Source: Flavobacteriales bacterium (GTDB lineage Bacteria > Bacteroidota > Bacteroidia > Flavobacteriales > Flavobacteriaceae). From it: DNA of 64,000 nucleotides. The notes under the pieces are model-generated. The model did no database searches and had not been told where the DNA came from. It saw only the letters and a program-made list of their open reading frames with translations. Below, one piece after another: positions 8,939 through 18,223 of the stretch (its first letter is position 1; each line of letters begins with the position of its first letter). The stretch is from the NCBI GenBank assembly GCA_026993355.1, contig JALWTX010000013.1:62001-126000 (forward strand), given 5' to 3'. The position numbers and the translations under genes are program-made.

Positions 8939-9988
8939 ATGTATGATTTTATAGTAGTCGGCTTAGGTATTGCCGGATGGTCTTTTTTGCAGGTTTTAGA
9001 AGAAAATCATCAGAATTTTATTGTATTTGATAATAATTCGCAACAATCGACCCGCATTGCCGGTGGGATGTATAATCCGGTTATTTTAAAACGTTTTACG
9101 CCGGCGTGGCAAGCGCACCAAATGTTGCCCTATTCTTTGCTTCAATTTAAAAAAGCTGAGTTTACTTATCAACAAAAATACATACATGATATAAACATTT
9201 ACCGCAAATTAACCGGTGTTGAAGAGCAAAACAATTGGATGGCTGCTTCGGACAAACCTGTTTTGTCAGCTTATATGAATGGTATAAGTCATGAATCTAT
9301 TGAAGGGATTCCTGCCAAATACGGGTTTGGTGTGTTGTATGGAACCGGTATTGTTAATGTCGCCCGCTTACTTGATGATGCAACCCAAAAACTTGAAAAA
9401 AAAGGCTTGTTAAAAAAAGAGAATTTTGTTTATGACCGGCTTGAAATTCATGACAATTTTGTGCAATATCAAGATATTAAGGCCAAATATATTGTTTTTG
9501 CAGAAGGCTATGGTTTAAAGAAAAATCCTTTCTTCCAAAATTTACCTTTGACAGGCACCAAAGGTGAGATGTTAATGATTGAAACCGGTGTACATATACC
9601 TTATATAGTTAAATCCAATGTGTTTATAGCACCAAATGTGGCAAAAAAAGGACAATATTACGTTGGGGCGACTTATAATTGGCAAGATAAAACCAATATT
9701 CCTACAGATGAAGCACGCCGGCATTTAACAGCTAAGCTTCAACAATTGCTGCATGCTCCATTTGACATTGTCCAACAAAAAGCCGGTATTAGACCTACGG
9801 TAAAAGACCGGCGTCCTTTGGTAGGCACACATCCCTTGCATCCAAATTTGGCGGTTTTAAACGGCATGGGAACCAGAGGCGTTATATTGGCCCCAACTAT
9901 GGCAAAGCAATTATTTAATCATCTGGTTTTTGATTTACCTTTGATGAAGGAAGTTGATATCAAGCGGTTTCGGACGGATAGTCAATAG
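8939..9988 (+). CDS. FAD-dependent oxidoreductase, DAO family
   Basis: The 349-residue protein opens with a dinucleotide-binding motif (FIVVGLGIAGWSF) and continues with AGGMYNPVILKRF, which resembles the D-amino-acid oxidase/glycine oxidase fold. Near the C-terminus, GIRPTVKDRRPLVGTHP and NGMGTRGVILAPTMA are the usual FAD-contacting segments of the family. The substrate is unknown; oxidation of a secondary or primary amine is the family expectation. It follows galE by 6 bases and its end overlaps the convergent NUDIX gene by 7 bases. Confidence 0.8.
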   Translation: MYDFIVVGLGIAGWSFLQVLEENHQNFIVFDNNSQQSTRIAGGMYNPVILKRFTPAWQAHQMLPYSLLQFKKAEFTYQQKYIHDINIYRKLTGVEEQNNWMAASDKPVLSAYMNGISHESIEGIPAKYGFGVLYGTGIVNVARLLDDATQKLEKKGLLKKENFVYDRLEIHDNFVQYQDIKAKYIVFAEGYGLKKNPFFQNLPLTGTKGEMLMIETGVHIPYIVKSNVFIAPNVAKKGQYYVGATYNWQDKTNIPTDEARRHLTAKLQQLLHAPFDIVQQKAGIRPTVKDRRPLVGTHPLHPNLAVLNGMGTRGVILAPTMAKQLFNHLVFDLPLMKEVDIKRFRTDSQ

Positions 9989-10590
9989 TTTTTTAGCCGG
10001 TCTAAATCTGAAAAAAGTAATTTGATATTTTCATAAGAGTTTTCAAGCGGCCATTTGTTTTTTTGAATATCTAACCATTCAACCTTTTCAATGCCTTCTT
10101 CTTCTTGTGGTATTAAAGGGCTTTTAGCGTCTTCATTCATTTTATACCAGTGGGTAATTTTAAGGCGTTTTTTTTTATTTTCGGTAAAAAGATGATAAGT
10201 GTCTAACAAAAAATGATCGATGCTGATATTTTGGATGCCACATTCTTCTTTTACTTCTCTTAGGGCCGTTTCATCCGGTTGCTCACCGGGTTCCATTTTT
10301 CCTTTTGGCAAGTCCCATTTGCCGTTCCGGTATATAAACAAATACTTATTTTCATCGTTTTGTACGATACCGCCGGCAGCTTCTATAACATCAAAATGGG
10401 TTTTAAAGTTGTGCCATGCGTATTTTATATTCGGATGATACAAAAATACTTCGGGTAGTAAATTATTTTGTAATTTTTGAATAATTTCATCTAAATTTAC
10501 TGAAGAAAAGGCATAAACATGGCGGGAATTGTTATTAAGATTGTCCGTTATCGTTATTGCTTTATCAAAGATGTAAACTTTATAGGACAT
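9982..10590 (-). CDS. NUDIX hydrolase
   Basis: The 202-residue protein has a complete NUDIX box: a glycine before MEPGE, then ALREVKEECG, matching Gx5Ex7REUxEExGU, so metal-dependent cleavage of a nucleoside diphosphate-linked substrate is predicted. The first 70 residues form a separate N-terminal piece found in several Bacteroidota NUDIX proteins. The substrate cannot be deduced; house-cleaning of oxidised nucleotides, or Ap4A or sugar-nucleotide hydrolysis, are options. It is monocistronic and its 3' end overlaps the FAD oxidoreductase gene. Confidence 0.85.
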   Translation of the reverse strand: MSYKVYIFDKAITITDNLNNNSRHVYAFSSVNLDEIIQKLQNNLLPEVFLYHPNIKYAWHNFKTHFDVIEAAGGIVQNDENKYLFIYRNGKWDLPKGKMEPGEQPDETALREVKEECGIQNISIDHFLLDTYHLFTENKKKRLKITHWYKMNEDAKSPLIPQEEEGIEKVEWLDIQKNKWPLENSYENIKLLFSDLDRLKNY

Positions 10591-10652
10591 AATTCTTAAT
10601 TTTCATACAAATTTAAGAAAATTTAAGAAAAAATGAAATATAAAGAATAGAA

Positions 10653-10678
10653 AAGCTTGTAAAATAAATTACAAGCTT
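10653..10678 (-). terminator. Terminator of rpe
   Basis: A perfect 10-bp stem (aagcttgtaa/ttacaagctt) with a 6-base loop lies 38 bases past the rpe stop. On the minus strand it continues into a short T-rich tail. Confidence 0.65.
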
Positions 10679-10716
10679 GAGTGTCAAATTATTAGCTTTT
10701 AATAAAGCGCGTTGGC

Positions 10717-11379
10717 TTATTTCCCAAAATATTTTAAATTTCTGATAGCTTTAAGTGGATTGTCGTGGTTAAAAATGTAACTGGCTGCGACCAACACGTC
10801 GGCACCGGCAGCATAGAGCTTAGGCGCATTGGTGTCATTAATGCCACCATCTACTTCTATGAGGGCTTTACTATCATTATCAGCAATCAAATCTTTGGCT
10901 TCTCTAATTTTATCATAAGTATGTTCGATAAATTTTTGACCACTATAACCGGGATTGACGGACATGATTAAGACTAAATCCAAATCTGCAATAATATCCT
11001 TTAATAAACTGACGGGTGTATGTGGATTTAGGGCTACGCCGGCTTTCATGCCGACTTTTTTAATTAAATCAACGGTGCGGTTTAAATGAATTTGCGTTTC
11101 GTAATGGACAGTAAGGATATCAACGCCGATAAGTTTGAAGTTATGAACGTATCGCTCTGGTTTTTCAATCATTAAATGTGCATCAAAGACTTTTCCGGTA
11201 AGTTTTCTTAAACTTTTAATCACCGGCATACCAAAACTAATATTGGGCACAAAGTTGCCATCCATCACATCTAAATGTATCCAGTCAGCTTCACTTTCGT
11301 TAAGCATTTTAAAAGTTTTTTCCATATCAGCAAAATCAGCTGATAAAATAGAAGGAGCAATAATGGGTGATTGTGACAT
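10717..11379 (-). CDS. rpe: Ribulose-phosphate 3-epimerase
   Basis: This TIM-barrel enzyme interconverts ribulose 5-phosphate and xylulose 5-phosphate in the pentose phosphate pathway. Family signatures are APSILSADFADM at the start, HLDVMDGNFVPNISFG with metal-binding His and Asp, HLMIEKPERY, MSVNPGYSGQKF and EVDGGIN. The length of 220 residues is normal. It is transcribed alone on the minus strand and is divergent from the glmU-glmS pair. Confidence 0.95.
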   Translation of the reverse strand: MSQSPIIAPSILSADFADMEKTFKMLNESEADWIHLDVMDGNFVPNISFGMPVIKSLRKLTGKVFDAHLMIEKPERYVHNFKLIGVDILTVHYETQIHLNRTVDLIKKVGMKAGVALNPHTPVSLLKDIIADLDLVLIMSVNPGYSGQKFIEHTYDKIREAKDLIADNDSKALIEVDGGINDTNAPKLYAAGADVLVAASYIFNHDNPLKAIRNLKYFGK

Positions 11380-11498
11380 AAGTATTAAATTTTTATAAGC
11401 TAAATTAATTATTTTTAACGAAAAAGGGAATGATTTTTGCTTATTTTTGCAACATAATTATCACCTGGTATTTAATATGTAAATAGTGACATTTATCC

Positions 11499-12680
11499 AT
11501 GAATTTTATTTTGTTTGACCAAAATTCCCTAAAGGAAAATCTTTTGCCTTTGACTTATTTCCGGCCGATTCCGGCTATTCGTTGTGGTATTCTTACACTC
11601 CAAGAGAAATGGGAATCGTTTTTAAATTCACCAACGAGTATTTTGTCTGAAACATATTTGCAAGAAAAATTTCCGGTTTCATATCAGACCGACAATGTAT
11701 ATATCAATAGCGCTGTTTTTCCTTCGCGAGAATTAGTCCGGGCTATTGATACTTTATTGCCCGGTGAAATCTTATCGAAAGGCAATTTCCCCATTGCCAT
11801 AAGGTCAGGGAAATTAAATTGGGAAGCAGTACAAAATTTCGCTGGAAAGAAAAAACTATACGATGGTAACTTGCAAACCTTAACCCATTTAACAGATATA
11901 TTTCGTCTTAACGGACAGCAAATAAAGCAGGATTTTGAAAGGCTTACATATGGCAAAGAAAGTAGGAAATTGCCTGAAACAGCTATTATAATAGGCGACT
12001 ATCCTGTTTTTTTAGAGGAAGGTGCCCAAATTGAATCGGCTATTTTTTATACCGGTGATGGTCCGGTTTACATTGGTAAAAATGTGAAAATTTTGGCCGG
12101 AAGTTTGATTAGAGGTCCTTTTGCCGCGTTAGAAGGTTCGGTGGTAAAAATGGGGGCAAAAATATACGGTGGAACTACTTTGGGACCAAACACCAAAGCC
12201 GGTGGCGAAATTAAAGATACGGTGTTTTTTGGCAATGCCAACAAAGGCCATGACGGTTATTTGGGTGATTCTGTGATAGGAGAATGGTGTAATTTGGGGG
12301 CCGATACCAATAATTCAAATTTGAAAAATAATTATTCCAATGTCAAATTATGGCATTATCCAACCGGAGATTTTGCGGATACAGGTTTGCAATTTTGCGG
12401 TTTAATTATGGGGGACCATTCCAAATCCGGCATTGCGACCATGTTTAATACCGGAACAGTTGTAGGGGTTAACAGTAATGTTTTTGGTGGTGATTATCAA
12501 CCCAAATTTTTTCCTTCCTTCAAATGGGGCGGGCAAAACTATGTTGATTACCGTTTGGATAAAGCCCAACAAGTTGCTGAGGCGGTTATGAAACGGCGAC
12601 AAAAAGATTTTGATTCGATTGAGCAAAATTTGTTCAAAGCAGTCTATAATTTGATTAAAGAAAAAGAAGCCGGCTTTTAG
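11499..12680 (+). CDS. Alternative bacteroidal GlmU: putative sugar nucleotidyltransferase/acetyltransferase
   Basis: The 393-residue protein has an N-terminal sugar-nucleotidyltransferase-like domain (starting MNFILFDQNSLKENLLPLTY) without the classical GxGTRM loop of GlmU. The C-terminal half is a left-handed beta-helix of hexapeptide repeats (about residues 165-330, including IGKNVKILAGSLIRGPF and GHDGYLGDSVIGEW). It fits the Bacteroidota-type GlmU family, proposed to make UDP-GlcNAc from glucosamine 1-phosphate by acetylation and uridylylation. Standing 31 bases upstream of glmS, which makes the glucosamine 6-phosphate precursor, supports this role. Bifunctionality is family inference. 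Confidence 0.8.
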   Translation: MNFILFDQNSLKENLLPLTYFRPIPAIRCGILTLQEKWESFLNSPTSILSETYLQEKFPVSYQTDNVYINSAVFPSRELVRAIDTLLPGEILSKGNFPIAIRSGKLNWEAVQNFAGKKKLYDGNLQTLTHLTDIFRLNGQQIKQDFERLTYGKESRKLPETAIIIGDYPVFLEEGAQIESAIFYTGDGPVYIGKNVKILAGSLIRGPFAALEGSVVKMGAKIYGGTTLGPNTKAGGEIKDTVFFGNANKGHDGYLGDSVIGEWCNLGADTNNSNLKNNYSNVKLWHYPTGDFADTGLQFCGLIMGDHSKSGIATMFNTGTVVGVNSNVFGGDYQPKFFPSFKWGGQNYVDYRLDKAQQVAEAVMKRRQKDFDSIEQNLFKAVYNLIKEKEAGF

Positions 12681-12711
12681 GTTTTTATTAAAATTTTAAA
12701 ATATAATACAT

Positions 12712-14556
12712 ATGTGTGGAATCGTAGGATATATAGGGCAAAGAAATGCTTTTCCAATTATTATTAATGGTTTAAAACGTTTAGAATACCGGGGTTATGA
12801 CAGCGCCGGCATGGCATTGTATCATCGAGATTTGATTTTAAAGAAAACTAAAGGAAAAGTAGCTGATTTGGAAGCTTTATTTGTTGAGGCTGATGATAAG
12901 CAAGGCAATATTGGGTTGGGGCATACCCGTTGGGCGACTCATGGTGAGCCAAATGATGTAAATGCACATCCGCATGTATCCAATTCGGGCAATTTGGTTA
13001 TCGTGCATAATGGTATTATTGAAAATTATGATGCCATTAAAAAAACCTTAAGTCAACGTGGCTACAATTTTGAAAGTGATACCGATACCGAGGTGTTGGT
13101 TAATCTGATTGAAGATGTGATGAAGCAAGAAGCTGTCGGCTTGGGAAAAGCCGTACAAATAGCTTTGAATGAAGTTGTTGGCGCTTATGCCATTGCCGTT
13201 TTTGACCGTCAAAATCCTGACGAAATTGTCCTGGCACGTTTGGGAAGCCCTTTGGCTATTGGCGTAGGGGAAGAGGAATATTTCATTGCTTCTGATGCCA
13301 CTCCTTTTATCGAATTTACCAAAAATGCTTTGTATTTAGAGGATGAACAAATGGCAATCATAAAAAAAGGCGCCGCCCCTGATATTAGAAACATAAAAGA
13401 CGATAAAAAGGTGGTACCTTACATACAAGAATTGCAATTGAGTTTGGATCAAATTGAAAAGGGGGGATATGAACATTTTATGTTAAAAGAAATTTATGAA
13501 CAGCCAAACGTTATAAGAGACACGATGCGCGGACGTGTTTTGCCCGGACAGAATTTGATTAAACTTTCGGGGATTGACAATCATTTGCAAAAATTTTTAA
13601 ATGCGGACCGCATTATAATGATAGGAGCCGGTACTTCATGGCATGCCGGATTGGTTGGTGAGTATTTATTTGAAGAATTAGCGCGCGTACCTGTTGAGGT
13701 AGAATATAGTTCCGAATTTCGCTATCGCAATCCTATTATTAGAGAAAATGATATCGTTATTCCTATTTCACAATCCGGCGAAACAGCTGATACCTTAGCA
13801 GCTATAAAATTAGCTAAAAATAAAGGAGCATTTATTTATGCGGTATGTAATGTTGTTGGGTCTTCTATTCCGCGCGAGTCTGATTCAGGTACTTATACCC
13901 ATGCAGGTCCTGAAATAGGAGTTGCTTCTACCAAAGCTTTTACAACCCAAGTGATGGTTATGGCCATGATGGCTTTGAAGTTAGCCAAAGAAAAGGGGAC
14001 CATTTCGATGTCTGAATATAATTTATATTTGTCCGAATTGGCTTCCATTCCGGATAAAATAGAGAAAACTTTGCAAACAGATTTGTATATACAACAGATA
14101 GCGCACCATTATAAAGATGCGACCAATGCATTGTATTTAGGACGTGGCTTTAACTTTCCGGTGGCTTTAGAAGGCGCTTTAAAACTCAAAGAGATTTCCT
14201 ATATCCATGCCGAAGGTTATCCGGCTGCAGAAATGAAGCACGGCCCCATAGCTCTGATTGACGAAAATATGCCGGTGTTTGTAATTGCGACCAAAAAAGG
14301 ACAATATGAAAAAATTGTGAGTAATATCCAAGAAATCAAATCGAGAAAAGGAAAAATTATTGCTATTGTCACTGAAGGGGATCAGCAAGTAAAAGAATTG
14401 GCCGATCATGTTATTGAAATACCTGAAACCATCGAAGCTTTTACGCCGCTTTTGGCTACCATTCCTTTACAATTGTTATCGTATTATATTGCTGTTTACC
14501 GGGCTTGTAATGTCGATCAACCACGCAATTTAGCAAAATCTGTGACAGTAGAATAG
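12712..14556 (+). CDS. glmS: Glutamine-fructose-6-phosphate aminotransferase (isomerizing) GlmS
   Basis: GlmS makes glucosamine 6-phosphate from fructose 6-phosphate and glutamine, the entry point to peptidoglycan and lipid A sugars. After Met1 the catalytic Cys2 is present (MCGIVGYIGQRNAF), with GHTRWATHGEPN in the class II glutaminase domain. Two SIS domains follow (GAGTSWHAG, SQSGETADTL, then GRGFNFPVALEGALKLKE). The C-terminus NLAKSVTVE is canonical, and 614 residues is full length. It follows the alternative glmU by 31 bases. I see no glmS ribozyme in the short leader. Confidence 0.96.
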   Translation: MCGIVGYIGQRNAFPIIINGLKRLEYRGYDSAGMALYHRDLILKKTKGKVADLEALFVEADDKQGNIGLGHTRWATHGEPNDVNAHPHVSNSGNLVIVHNGIIENYDAIKKTLSQRGYNFESDTDTEVLVNLIEDVMKQEAVGLGKAVQIALNEVVGAYAIAVFDRQNPDEIVLARLGSPLAIGVGEEEYFIASDATPFIEFTKNALYLEDEQMAIIKKGAAPDIRNIKDDKKVVPYIQELQLSLDQIEKGGYEHFMLKEIYEQPNVIRDTMRGRVLPGQNLIKLSGIDNHLQKFLNADRIIMIGAGTSWHAGLVGEYLFEELARVPVEVEYSSEFRYRNPIIRENDIVIPISQSGETADTLAAIKLAKNKGAFIYAVCNVVGSSIPRESDSGTYTHAGPEIGVASTKAFTTQVMVMAMMALKLAKEKGTISMSEYNLYLSELASIPDKIEKTLQTDLYIQQIAHHYKDATNALYLGRGFNFPVALEGALKLKEISYIHAEGYPAAEMKHGPIALIDENMPVFVIATKKGQYEKIVSNIQEIKSRKGKIIAIVTEGDQQVKELADHVIEIPETIEAFTPLLATIPLQLLSYYIAVYRACNVDQPRNLAKSVTVE

Positions 14557-14562
14557 CCCGGT

Positions 14563-15699
14563 ATGCATCATTTGTTATCTCAATACAAGCGGCTTATTAT
14601 TATTGGTGTTTCATTAACTGCACTAATGGTCACTTTGTGGAAAACAAATCAATTTTTACAAGATTTTAAAAAGGAAGAACATGCTAAAATGGCTATTTTG
14701 GCTTCGGCTTATCAAAAATTAATAGAAGTAAAAAACGACAATCAGCCTTTGTTTAACCTTTCATCCATGATTTTGGAAAATAACCACACTATTCCGGTAA
14801 TTATTGTCGATAAAAATGATCATATCGTATTTTACCGTAATTTTTCTAAAAATAAACCGGCATTTTTAAAAAAAAAATTACAGGCATTTAAGCAAACAGA
14901 TAAACATTTTAAACTGGATTTGGGAAAAGGCGATTATCAAATTTTATATTATGGCAACTCATCGCTTTTAAATAAACTAACTTATTATCCCCTTATTTTG
15001 GGTGGTATTTTTTTACTTTTTCTAATCATCATTTATTTATATTATCATACCGGAAAAATTTCTGATGAAAATAAATTATGGTCCGGTTTGGCCAAAGAAA
15101 CAGCTCATCAAATAGGGACTCCTTTAAGTTCATTAATGGGTTGGGTAGAGTTGCTTAAGGCCGAAGACAATATTGATATCCCGGTAGAAGAAATAGAAAA
15201 AGATGTGCAGCGTTTGAACGTTATTTCACAACGGTTCTCAAAAATAGGTTCTGTGCCTGTTTTGACTCAAGCTGATATTTATAAAATAACACAAAAGACT
15301 GTTCAATATATCAAAAACCGAAGTTCGAAATGGATTGATATTAAGTTGCATAAACCGGCCAAGCCTGTATGTGCTTTGGTTAACGAGCAACTTTATGCTT
15401 GGGTGATAGAAAATATCTTAAAAAACGCCATTGATGCGATGAAAGGTAAAGGCCAAATTGATATTGTTTTGACAGAGTCGGATAAACAAGTACTAATTGA
15501 TATTTCCGATACCGGCAGTGGTATACCGGCAGGTAAAGCCAAACGAATTTTTGAACCGGGATTTACCACCAAAAAAAGAGGATGGGGTTTGGGTTTGTCC
15601 TTAACCAAACGAATTATTGAACAATATCATAAAGGGAAAATTTATTTACGGCAGACCTCGGCAAAGGGAACAACTTTTAGAATTGTTTTACCTAAATAA
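14563..15699 (+). CDS. Membrane sensor histidine kinase
   Basis: The 378-residue protein has a membrane span near residues 11-28, a periplasmic sensor region of about 110 residues, and a second span near 141-162. The HisKA-type box ETAHQIGTPLSSL puts the phospho-accepting histidine at H182. The ATPase domain has an N box (ENILKNAIDAM), DTGSGIP and GWGLGLSLTKRI. No response regulator is adjacent; it follows glmS by only 6 bases and is probably co-transcribed with it, so a role in sensing envelope state is tempting but inferred. The signal is unknown. Confidence 0.88.
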   Translation: MHHLLSQYKRLIIIGVSLTALMVTLWKTNQFLQDFKKEEHAKMAILASAYQKLIEVKNDNQPLFNLSSMILENNHTIPVIIVDKNDHIVFYRNFSKNKPAFLKKKLQAFKQTDKHFKLDLGKGDYQILYYGNSSLLNKLTYYPLILGGIFLLFLIIIYLYYHTGKISDENKLWSGLAKETAHQIGTPLSSLMGWVELLKAEDNIDIPVEEIEKDVQRLNVISQRFSKIGSVPVLTQADIYKITQKTVQYIKNRSSKWIDIKLHKPAKPVCALVNEQLYAWVIENILKNAIDAMKGKGQIDIVLTESDKQVLIDISDTGSGIPAGKAKRIFEPGFTTKKRGWGLGLSLTKRIIEQYHKGKIYLRQTSAKGTTFRIVLPK

Positions 15700-15702
15700 A
15701 AA

Positions 15703-15724
15703 AAACTGTTCATATTATAAACAG
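15703..15724 (-). terminator. Weak terminator of tRNA-Cys
   Basis: On the minus strand the 5-bp stem ctgtt/aacag is followed by a run of eight T residues, just past the tRNA 3' end and overlapping the kinase gene tail. The stem is short, so confidence is moderate. Confidence 0.45.
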
Positions 15725-15737
15725 CTCAAATAATAAG

Positions 15738-15808
15738 AGGCACCTAGCAGATTCGAACTGCTGTAAACGGTTTTGCAGACCGCTGCCTAGCCACTCGGCC
15801 AAGGTGCC
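15738..15808 (-). tRNA. tRNA-Cys (GCA)
   Basis: Read on the minus strand, a 7-bp acceptor stem (GGCACCT/AGGTGCC) is followed by a D arm, an anticodon loop CTGCAAA with anticodon GCA, and a T arm with TTCGAAT. The discriminator base is U, the cysteine identity element. CCA is not encoded. The length is 71 bases with a short variable loop. Confidence 0.95.
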
Positions 15809-15857
15809 TTTTAAAGTGGGACAAATTTACACTTTTTTTCTATTATGCCAAAGTTCT

Positions 15858-16214
15858 TTATCGTCTTTTTTTCATCAAAACACTGACGGCTTCAATATTG
15901 CCACCAACCGGCGGATTTAATTTGGTAATTTTAACTTCTACCTTTTGAGCATTGTCAAATTCTTGCATAATATGATCAATAATCCGTGCGGCAACTGTTT
16001 CCATTAATTTGGCTCTGATTTTCATTTCTTCAATAACTATTTCATTTAATCTGGTATAATCCAAACCATAAGCCAAATCATCTGTTTCAGCAGCTTTTTT
16101 CATATTTGTTTTGACCTTAAGATCTGTCCTGAATTCAGCTCCTATTTTTTCTTCTTCATCCATGCAACCGTGAAAGCTGTATGTGCGTATATTAGAGAGG
16201 ATGATATAACCCAT
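15858..16214 (-). CDS. folB: Dihydroneopterin aldolase FolB
   Basis: FolB converts 7,8-dihydroneopterin to 6-hydroxymethyl-7,8-dihydropterin in folate synthesis. The 118-residue protein has the typical start (MGYIILSNIRTYSFHGCMDEEE), a central DYTRLNEIV segment, and the C-terminal KLNPPVGGNIEAVSV with the conserved catalytic lysine. It is a single-domain protein of the usual size, expected to form an octamer in the cytoplasm. No other folate genes are adjacent. Confidence 0.9.
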   Translation of the reverse strand: MGYIILSNIRTYSFHGCMDEEEKIGAEFRTDLKVKTNMKKAAETDDLAYGLDYTRLNEIVIEEMKIRAKLMETVAARIIDHIMQEFDNAQKVEVKITKLNPPVGGNIEAVSVLMKKRR

Positions 16215-16293
16215 AAATGTTTTTGCGACAAAAATACATTTTTTTAATCAATCAAGGTTAAGCTTTTAATCCAATATAGCTGTTGAATATTAA

Positions 16294-16319
16294 AAAAGTC
16301 GCCATTTGAGGCGACTTTT
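16294..16319 (-). terminator. Terminator of the thioredoxin gene
   Basis: A perfect 10-bp stem (aaaagtcgcc/ggcgactttt) with a 6-base loop has a minus-strand T run beyond it, 21 bases past the thioredoxin stop. Confidence 0.75.
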
Positions 16320-16339
16320 AAAATAAGTGTTTTAGAATT

Positions 16340-16735
16340 TTAGTTTTCTTTAGAGGCATCTTTTTGTTCGTTACCCCCTTCTTTAAACAATTCTTTCTTG
16401 ATGATTTCGTCATAAACATTTTCAGGAAGTGCACCCGGTTGCATCATCGGGGTGCCTTCTTTAGGTATGAATAAAATACTGGGGATGCTACGAATGCCAA
16501 ACATGCCGGCTAATTCACGTTCCTTCTCAGTATCTACTTTATAGACTTTTAATTTTCCTTCATATTTGTTTGAAAGATTTTCCATAATGGGAGCAACCAT
16601 TTTACATGGTTGACACCAATCTGCCCAAAAATCTATAATAGCAGGGACATCTCCTTTGTATTTCCACTCTTTCTCGTTTTCGTAATCAAAAATTTCATCC
16701 TTAAATTTTTGTAAGGTCAAATCAATTGTTGGCAT
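16340..16735 (-). CDS. trxA: Thioredoxin
   Basis: This 131-residue protein has the thioredoxin fold with a redox site WCQPCK (C41 and C44), a cis-proline region (IRSIPSILF) and no signal peptide, so it is a cytoplasmic disulfide reductant. The active site is CQPC rather than the commoner CGPC, a variant seen in Bacteroidota thioredoxins. A charged tail of about 20 residues (KKELFKEGGNEQKDASKEN) extends past the fold. The gene stands alone with its own terminator. Confidence 0.88.
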   Translation of the reverse strand: MPTIDLTLQKFKDEIFDYENEKEWKYKGDVPAIIDFWADWCQPCKMVAPIMENLSNKYEGKLKVYKVDTEKERELAGMFGIRSIPSILFIPKEGTPMMQPGALPENVYDEIIKKELFKEGGNEQKDASKEN

Positions 16736-16850
16736 AATTTCAGTTTTTTAATGAGTTGCAAATATAAAACATTTTAATAGGCATTGTCAAGTATTTGCCT
16801 GAAAAAGTAAATACTTAATTTTCAGCGGCTTATTTTTTTCTTTGTAACAT

Positions 16851-18212
16851 TTATGTCACATTTTTAAACCACTTGTATTTGATTAAGATAATCAACCCGG
16901 CAATAGCGGTCAAAATATTGGTGATAGGATAAGATATCCATATGCCAAATTGTTTTAAATCAGTATGATAGCCTAAATAGTAGGCCAATGGGAACCGTAA
17001 TAACCAGACTGAAAGAAGGGCCAAAATCATTGAAATTTTTGTTTTTCCGGCACCTCTAAATGCTCCCATTAATACCAATAATATTCCTAGAAAGCCAAAA
17101 GAAATGGACAGACATTTGATAAAACGGGCACTTTCTTGTATGGTGGCTATGTCATTTGGGATAAAAAATTTTGCCACTTCAATGGCATAAATAAAAAGAA
17201 TGATTCCAATAAAACTTAAGACCCCAAAAGCGATTCCTAAGCTTAATTCCAAGGTTTTTTTAACCCGGTAATAAGCTTTGGCCCCAATATTTTGTCCCAC
17301 CAAAGTAGATGTTGCCATACTCAGTCCAAAAGCCGGAATAATAATAAAACTTAAAATTCGAGAGCCAATACCATAACTGGCTAACACCATAGTGCCAAAA
17401 TGCGTTACCAGCATAACCATCATAAATATACCCAAAGCACGGCTTACTTGTTCAATAGAAACAGGCAAACCTAGTTTAAAGAGTTCTTTGATTAGTTTAA
17501 AATCGGGTTTATAATCGCTTAAGCTTATTTTGATACCTTGTGACCCGTTAAACATATAATACAGCGCAATGCCAGCCGATAAAATTTGGGTGCCGACGGT
17601 TGCCAAAGCAGCTCCTTTTACCCCAAAACCGGGCAAAATATCTTTATAACCGAATATAAAAAGCGGATCGAGTATCAGATTGAGCAAGACCGTTGTCAAC
17701 ACAATATAAAAGGGCAATTTTACCTTCCCGATACTTCGCATCAGAGATTGGAATGTCAGATAAATAAAAGAGGCCGGTAAGCCTAAAAAAGTTATTTTCA
17801 AATAAGCCACGGCTTCTTCATAAACATCCGGTTTTACTTTCATGATACCTACCAAAACCGGGCTTAGAAAGTAGCCGGTTGCCGACAGTATGATGGAGAT
17901 AAAAAAGACACTGTAAAAAGTTTGTGAAGCAATATGGGCGACCGATTTTAAATCTTTAGCACCTTTGCGTTTAGCAACTAAAATAGAACCGGCTATGGCC
18001 ATGCCCGATCCCAACGAAATGATGATAAACACGATAGGGAATGCCAATGAAACGGCAGCAACAGCCACACTTCCCAACCGGCCAACCCAAAAGGTATCGG
18101 TCAGGTTATAAGCAGTTTGTAATATATTGGTTAAAATTAAAGGGATCGATAATTTTATAAGCGCCTTTAAGATGGAGCCTTCCGTTAAATTTTCTAAATC
18201 TGTTTTTTTCAA
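16851..18212 (-). CDS. MATE family efflux transporter
   Basis: The 453-residue inner-membrane protein has twelve predicted spans in two homologous halves. The first half has SIPLILTNILQTAYNLTDTFWVGRLG and the second LGLPVSIEQVSRALG, both typical of the NorM/DinF superfamily, which exports cationic drugs or metabolites by Na+ or H+ antiport. The substrate is unknown. It lies 11 bases downstream of dnaE and is likely co-transcribed with it. Confidence 0.88.
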   Translation of the reverse strand: MKKTDLENLTEGSILKALIKLSIPLILTNILQTAYNLTDTFWVGRLGSVAVAAVSLAFPIVFIIISLGSGMAIAGSILVAKRKGAKDLKSVAHIASQTFYSVFFISIILSATGYFLSPVLVGIMKVKPDVYEEAVAYLKITFLGLPASFIYLTFQSLMRSIGKVKLPFYIVLTTVLLNLILDPLFIFGYKDILPGFGVKGAALATVGTQILSAGIALYYMFNGSQGIKISLSDYKPDFKLIKELFKLGLPVSIEQVSRALGIFMMVMLVTHFGTMVLASYGIGSRILSFIIIPAFGLSMATSTLVGQNIGAKAYYRVKKTLELSLGIAFGVLSFIGIILFIYAIEVAKFFIPNDIATIQESARFIKCLSISFGFLGILLVLMGAFRGAGKTKISMILALLSVWLLRFPLAYYLGYHTDLKQFGIWISYPITNILTAIAGLIILIKYKWFKNVT

Positions 18213-18223
18213 ATCGATTGCTT